From assembly GCF_011045165.1 (NCBI RefSeq), contig NZ_JAAKZI010000017.1:1-64000 (forward strand): DNA of 64,000 nt, in the 5' to 3' direction. Position 1 is the stretch's first letter. Each line of letters begins with the position of its first letter. Shown piece by piece: positions 61,472 through 64,000 of the stretch. A program made the translations under genes and the position numbers. A model generated the notes under the pieces. That model made no database searches. It was given only the letters and a program-made list of their open reading frames with translations, and was not told the DNA's origin. The stretch is from Arthrobacter silviterrae (lineage in GTDB: Bacteria > Actinomycetota > Actinomycetes > Actinomycetales > Micrococcaceae).

Positions 61472-62758
61472 TTACTGGGCCTTCCCACCGATCGGCTCGA
61501 CGGCGTATTTGTTCGGATCGGCCACGAAGCGGTCATGGCATCGATCTGAGCAGAAATAATACCTGGTGCCATCATGGATGTGCGAGGCCGGGGCGTGGGC
61601 CCGTTCGACCTGCATCGCGCACACGGGGTCCTTGGCATAGTGGTTGCTGGGACCTTGTCGTTTTCCGCTGCGGTAGGTCCGCCACACGATCGCGCCGATG
61701 ATGATGAAGGCAATGTTGAGGTAGGTGGTGTAGTTCCATTCGAAATGGGTCGGGCTGATTTGTGTGGGGATGGCAGGTGGGGGTATGTGCACCGCGCGGA
61801 AGAGGAGGTCGACGGCCAGGCCGGTGGTGCTCATTATGGCCCAGAAGGCAAAGAACAGGCGCAGTGCCAGACGCCAGCCATAGAACTTGCTGTAAATCAG
61901 CACCAGCGGGAGGGTGATCAGGTCGGCGAAGATGAAAGCGATCGTTCCGCCGAAGCTCAGTCCGCCCTTGAAGAGGGCGGCAGCCAACGGAACGTTTCCG
62001 ATGGAGCATACGAAGCTGATGAAGGCGATGAACGGTCCGACGATGACGTTGACCAGGTCGGTCCACAGCCCGTGCCCGGAGAAGAAGATGACTTGATACA
62101 CCGAGGGTGGAACGGCGACGGCGAGTACTCCGGCGACCAGGTATCCGATGATCAGTTCCCGTCGGAGCATGCTCAGATCCGATACCGCGTAACCTGCAGC
62201 GTCGGTCCAGCCTGTCCGCGAGCGAAGCCTTTTCCGCAGCGGTTCCGACTCGGCCATGTCCTCATCCATTTGCTGCTGTGCACCGGTGGCGGCCGCCCGG
62301 GCGTTCAACCGTTCGCGGGCCGCGGCGAGCTGGCGGGCCGGGAAGATCCGGGGTGCCAGTGCGAGGAAAAGGATGATCATGATCGTCCCGCCGACAAACT
62401 CAGCGAGGGCGAATTGCCAGCCAATCAGCAACCACAGCACGATCCCGAGCTCGACCACGAGGTTTGTTGCAGCGATCATGAAGACCATGGCGGTGAAGAA
62501 ATCGGCTCCCCGCTGGAATAACGACTTCGCCAATGCCGTTGCGGCGTAGGAGCAGCTGGAGCTGGCGATTCCCAGCAATCCGGTGCGCACAATGGTGCGC
62601 GGCCGGTGATCGCCCATGACCTTTTGCATCTCGCGTTTGGAGACGAACGCCTGGACAGCGCCGGAGAGCGTGAACCCCAACACCAGCGCCCACAGCGTTC
62701 CCCAGAACATGAAGAATCCTTCGAGCAGGCTTTGCCCTGCAATCGAAAACACTGTCAC
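61472..62758 (-). CDS. Heavy-metal-type permease with C-terminal YHS domain
   Basis: 428 aa. Eight or more hydrophobic helices belong to the permease family (ArsP/YraQ, DUF318), with a long charged loop around 160-200. The C-terminal domain DPVCAMQVERAHAPASHIHDGTRYYFCSDRCHDRFVADP-type sequence (two pairs of Cys) is a YHS metal-binding domain. Likely exports a metal or metalloid. Starts with GTG at 62758 overlapping the stop of a 49-aa ORF (GTGA). Transcription is from a MerR-type promoter at 62956-62987. The metal cannot be told from the sequence. Confidence 0.85.
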   Translation of the reverse strand: MTVFSIAGQSLLEGFFMFWGTLWALVLGFTLSGAVQAFVSKREMQKVMGDHRPRTIVRTGLLGIASSSCSYAATALAKSLFQRGADFFTAMVFMIAATNLVVELGIVLWLLIGWQFALAEFVGGTIMIILFLALAPRIFPARQLAAARERLNARAAATGAQQQMDEDMAESEPLRKRLRSRTGWTDAAGYAVSDLSMLRRELIIGYLVAGVLAVAVPPSVYQVIFFSGHGLWTDLVNVIVGPFIAFISFVCSIGNVPLAAALFKGGLSFGGTIAFIFADLITLPLVLIYSKFYGWRLALRLFFAFWAIMSTTGLAVDLLFRAVHIPPPAIPTQISPTHFEWNYTTYLNIAFIIIGAIVWRTYRSGKRQGPSNHYAKDPVCAMQVERAHAPASHIHDGTRYYFCSDRCHDRFVADPNKYAVEPIGGKAQ

Positions 62759-62904
62759 GACCGCTTCCGTTCCTTTCTGCGCGCCCGCTGAGAGCGTATG
62801 GCTTGGGTAACTTCACGGATCACAAACACGAGTCGGCCTCCCGGCCCTGTCGAGCATGTTGGGATCCCCTCTTCGACAGGGCACTTTTCTCTCTTTGGGT
62901 CCAT
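62755..62904 (-). CDS. 49-aa leader protein of the permease
   Basis: A short frame starts at ATG 62904 with AGGAGG 7 bases upstream, begins MDPKREKCPVEEGIPTC and ends in a basic tail (QRARRKERKRS). Its stop overlaps the permease GTG start by 4 bases, so the permease is translated by coupling. The two Cys (C-x8-C) and the Glu pair could bind metal. Not a known family; the strong ribosome binding site makes real translation likely. Confidence 0.7.
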   Translation of the reverse strand: MDPKREKCPVEEGIPTCSTGPGGRLVFVIREVTQAIRSQRARRKERKRS

Positions 62905-62955
62905 TAAGGTTCCTCCTCGGGAGTAGGCATCCAGCGGGACAATGCCGGTGCGGCA

Positions 62956-62987
62956 AGGTTACAACCTTGCCGCGGGGGCAAGGTCAA
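62956..62987 (-). promoter_or_regulatory. MerR-type promoter of the permease operon
   Basis: On the minus strand -35 TTGACC (62982-62987) and -10 TAACCT (62956-62961) are 20 bases apart, as in MerR-activated promoters. Between them lies ACCTTGCC-N5-GGCAAGGT (62964-62984), a perfect inverted repeat like CueR-type operators. A second palindrome, GCGGCAAGGTT/AACCTTGCCGC (62950-62973), overlaps the -10. No merR gene is in the window. Confidence 0.75.
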
Positions 62988-63733
62988 GTCGGACGGACTT
63001 CTCCATGTAGTTTGCGCCTGGTGTCGCTGATCTGTCTGAGCACGATCCTCACGCCGATGATGACTTGAACCGTCGCGGCAGGACGAATCCAGCGGGACCG
63101 TGGCAAGTCCTTCATCGCTCCACCGGCAAAACTTGCCGCGGTGACGGCGGCAACGCTTGCCCCCCATGCTGCGAACGTCGCTGTGCGCAGCCACCCGTTG
63201 GGCTCATGCCGGAGGGTGAACCAGGTCCACACTGCGGTGTCGGCCAGGAAGTCTGCCTGCCGCCCGAACCGGGTCTCAGTGCCGGTCGCTCGGGATATAC
63301 GTCCATCGAGCCAGTCAGTGGCCAGGGCCAGGAGCGGCACTGCTTTTCCCAGGCGGTGCTCCAGCGCCGGCAGGTTTGCCCGAATCAGTGTGAGGGTGTT
63401 GGCAGCCCCAAGTGTGCCCCGGTCCTCCAACATTCCCAGGTGGCTGATGGTCAGAAGCCAGCTCCCTGCCACCCAGGGGCGGTGACGCGGATCCGCCAGC
63501 GCGGCCAGTCCGGCATGCAGCATGGTCGCTTCAAGCAGGGCCCACCGATGGTGGAGGGCCTGCCGAACGGAGCGCATGGTTGCCCGGGCAAGAAATCGCG
63601 ACCACGCCGACGGGGTGTAGCGGCCGGCGCGAAGCGTGGACAGGAGCTCATTGGTTGCGGCCCGGCTATCTGGTCCATTGAGGACGCCATCGTGGTCAGT
63701 TCCTGTTGTGGCATCTGCCGGGATCGCGTTCAT
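62984..63733 (-). CDS. CDP-alcohol phosphatidyltransferase family protein
   Basis: 249 aa. The DG-x2-SR...G-x3-D-x3-D motif is seen in DGRISRATGTETRFGRQADFLAD, the catalytic CDP-binding signature, and hydrophobic helices lie around it (PLLALATDWL, TATFAAWGASVAAV). ATG 63733 has AGGGG upstream. It makes a phospholipid or lipid-linked product in the membrane; the acceptor alcohol is not known. Its 3' end runs up to the permease promoter region. Confidence 0.82.
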   Translation of the reverse strand: MNAIPADATTGTDHDGVLNGPDSRAATNELLSTLRAGRYTPSAWSRFLARATMRSVRQALHHRWALLEATMLHAGLAALADPRHRPWVAGSWLLTISHLGMLEDRGTLGAANTLTLIRANLPALEHRLGKAVPLLALATDWLDGRISRATGTETRFGRQADFLADTAVWTWFTLRHEPNGWLRTATFAAWGASVAAVTAASFAGGAMKDLPRSRWIRPAATVQVIIGVRIVLRQISDTRRKLHGEVRPT

Positions 63734-63776
63734 TCTGTCCCCTTCCGACACGGTCATGGTCCTCGTGGCTTGGCGT

Positions 63777-64000
63777 TTAGTGCGCACTGCGGGCCTGACG
63801 GATGAGGGTGGACACCACGACGACGGCGATGCCCAGCACGATGGCGATCAAGGCCTCTGCCAAGGATCCGATGGACCCGAGCAGGGCAGGGCCCCGCAGT
63901 GCGCCGGCACTGTTCAGCAGCAGGGTTACGGCCAAGGCCAAAGCTGCACCGATACCGCTGCCGGCCAGCACCAGCCGCCATGGGGATGCCCCGCGTCGGG
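63777..64000 (-). CDS. C-terminal part of a membrane protein, cut by window end
   Basis: The frame is open to the window edge and ends with two hydrophobic helices (LVLAGSGIGAALALAVTLLLN, EALIAIVLGIAVVVVSTLI). The start is outside the window. It precedes the CDP-alcohol transferase gene by 43 bases on the same strand, so they may be cotranscribed. Confidence 0.55.
   Translation of the reverse strand, partial: RRGASPWRLVLAGSGIGAALALAVTLLLNSAGALRGPALLGSIGSLAEALIAIVLGIAVVVVSTLIRQARSAH

Overview
The window is high-GC DNA with actinobacterial features, and its gene repertoire fits Arthrobacter or a close Micrococcaceae relative. Supporting signs are otsA-otsB next to an MsiK/UgpC-type ABC ATPase, DUF4192, DUF4913, SCO6880-type conjugation genes, a MAB_1171c-like membrane protein beside an ImmA protease, and several IclR regulators. 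Genus is an inference from gene content.

Layout: (1) 0-4.8 kb is chromosomal core: ABC ATPase, trehalose synthesis (otsA, otsB), a membrane-anchored DsbA-like thioredoxin protein and tRNA-Thr(TGT). (2) About 4.9-39.6 kb looks like an integrative conjugative element (ICE) inserted at the tRNA-Thr 3' end. It starts with a tyrosine integrase, an excisionase and small HTH regulators. A conjugation operon follows (8.2-22.8 kb): sigma-like protein, membrane-anchored protein, NlpC/P60 hydrolase, small 2-TM protein, VirB6-like protein, SCO6880 protein, VirB4-like ATPase, VirD4/TraG coupling protein, DUF4913 and ArdC/ImmA-type protein. It ends with a MobF relaxase operon on the opposite strand (34.5-39.2 kb). 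An AT-richer histidine kinase/receiver pair and a decayed IS30-family transposase split the conjugation operon at 11.0-14.5 kb. Between coupling and relaxase modules lies cargo that reads as a defence island: an ApeA-like HEPN protein, a membrane-anchored unknown between GTCTC-type repeats, a 1613-aa type ISP restriction-modification enzyme, a TRAFAC-like GTPase with a small overlapping partner, and a GIY-YIG protein. I could not find a second copy of the tRNA 3' end, so the right border is unproven.

(3) 39.9-47.2 kb is a LacI-headed catabolic operon: polar-amino-acid-type ABC transporter, D-mannonate dehydratase and fructuronate reductase. (4) 47.9-58.0 kb holds two further catabolic clusters with IclR regulators: MHS symporter, cupin, DUF6282 amidohydrolase and HpcH/HpaI aldolase; then SCP-x-type thiolase and a 3-oxoacid CoA-transferase. 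Both clusters lie between an intact DUF4192 gene (right) and a frameshifted copy of its 3' end (left), which suggests insertion or rearrangement at that gene. (5) 58.1-61.1 kb holds a membrane protein/ImmA protease pair, an SRPBCC protein and umuD followed by a umuC cut off after about 35 codons. (6) 61.0-64.0 kb, past the umuC break, holds a YHS-domain permease preceded by a 49-aa ORF under a MerR-type promoter with a 20-bp spacer, a CDP-alcohol phosphatidyltransferase and the end of a membrane protein gene.

All calls rest on reading the sequence. No database search was possible.
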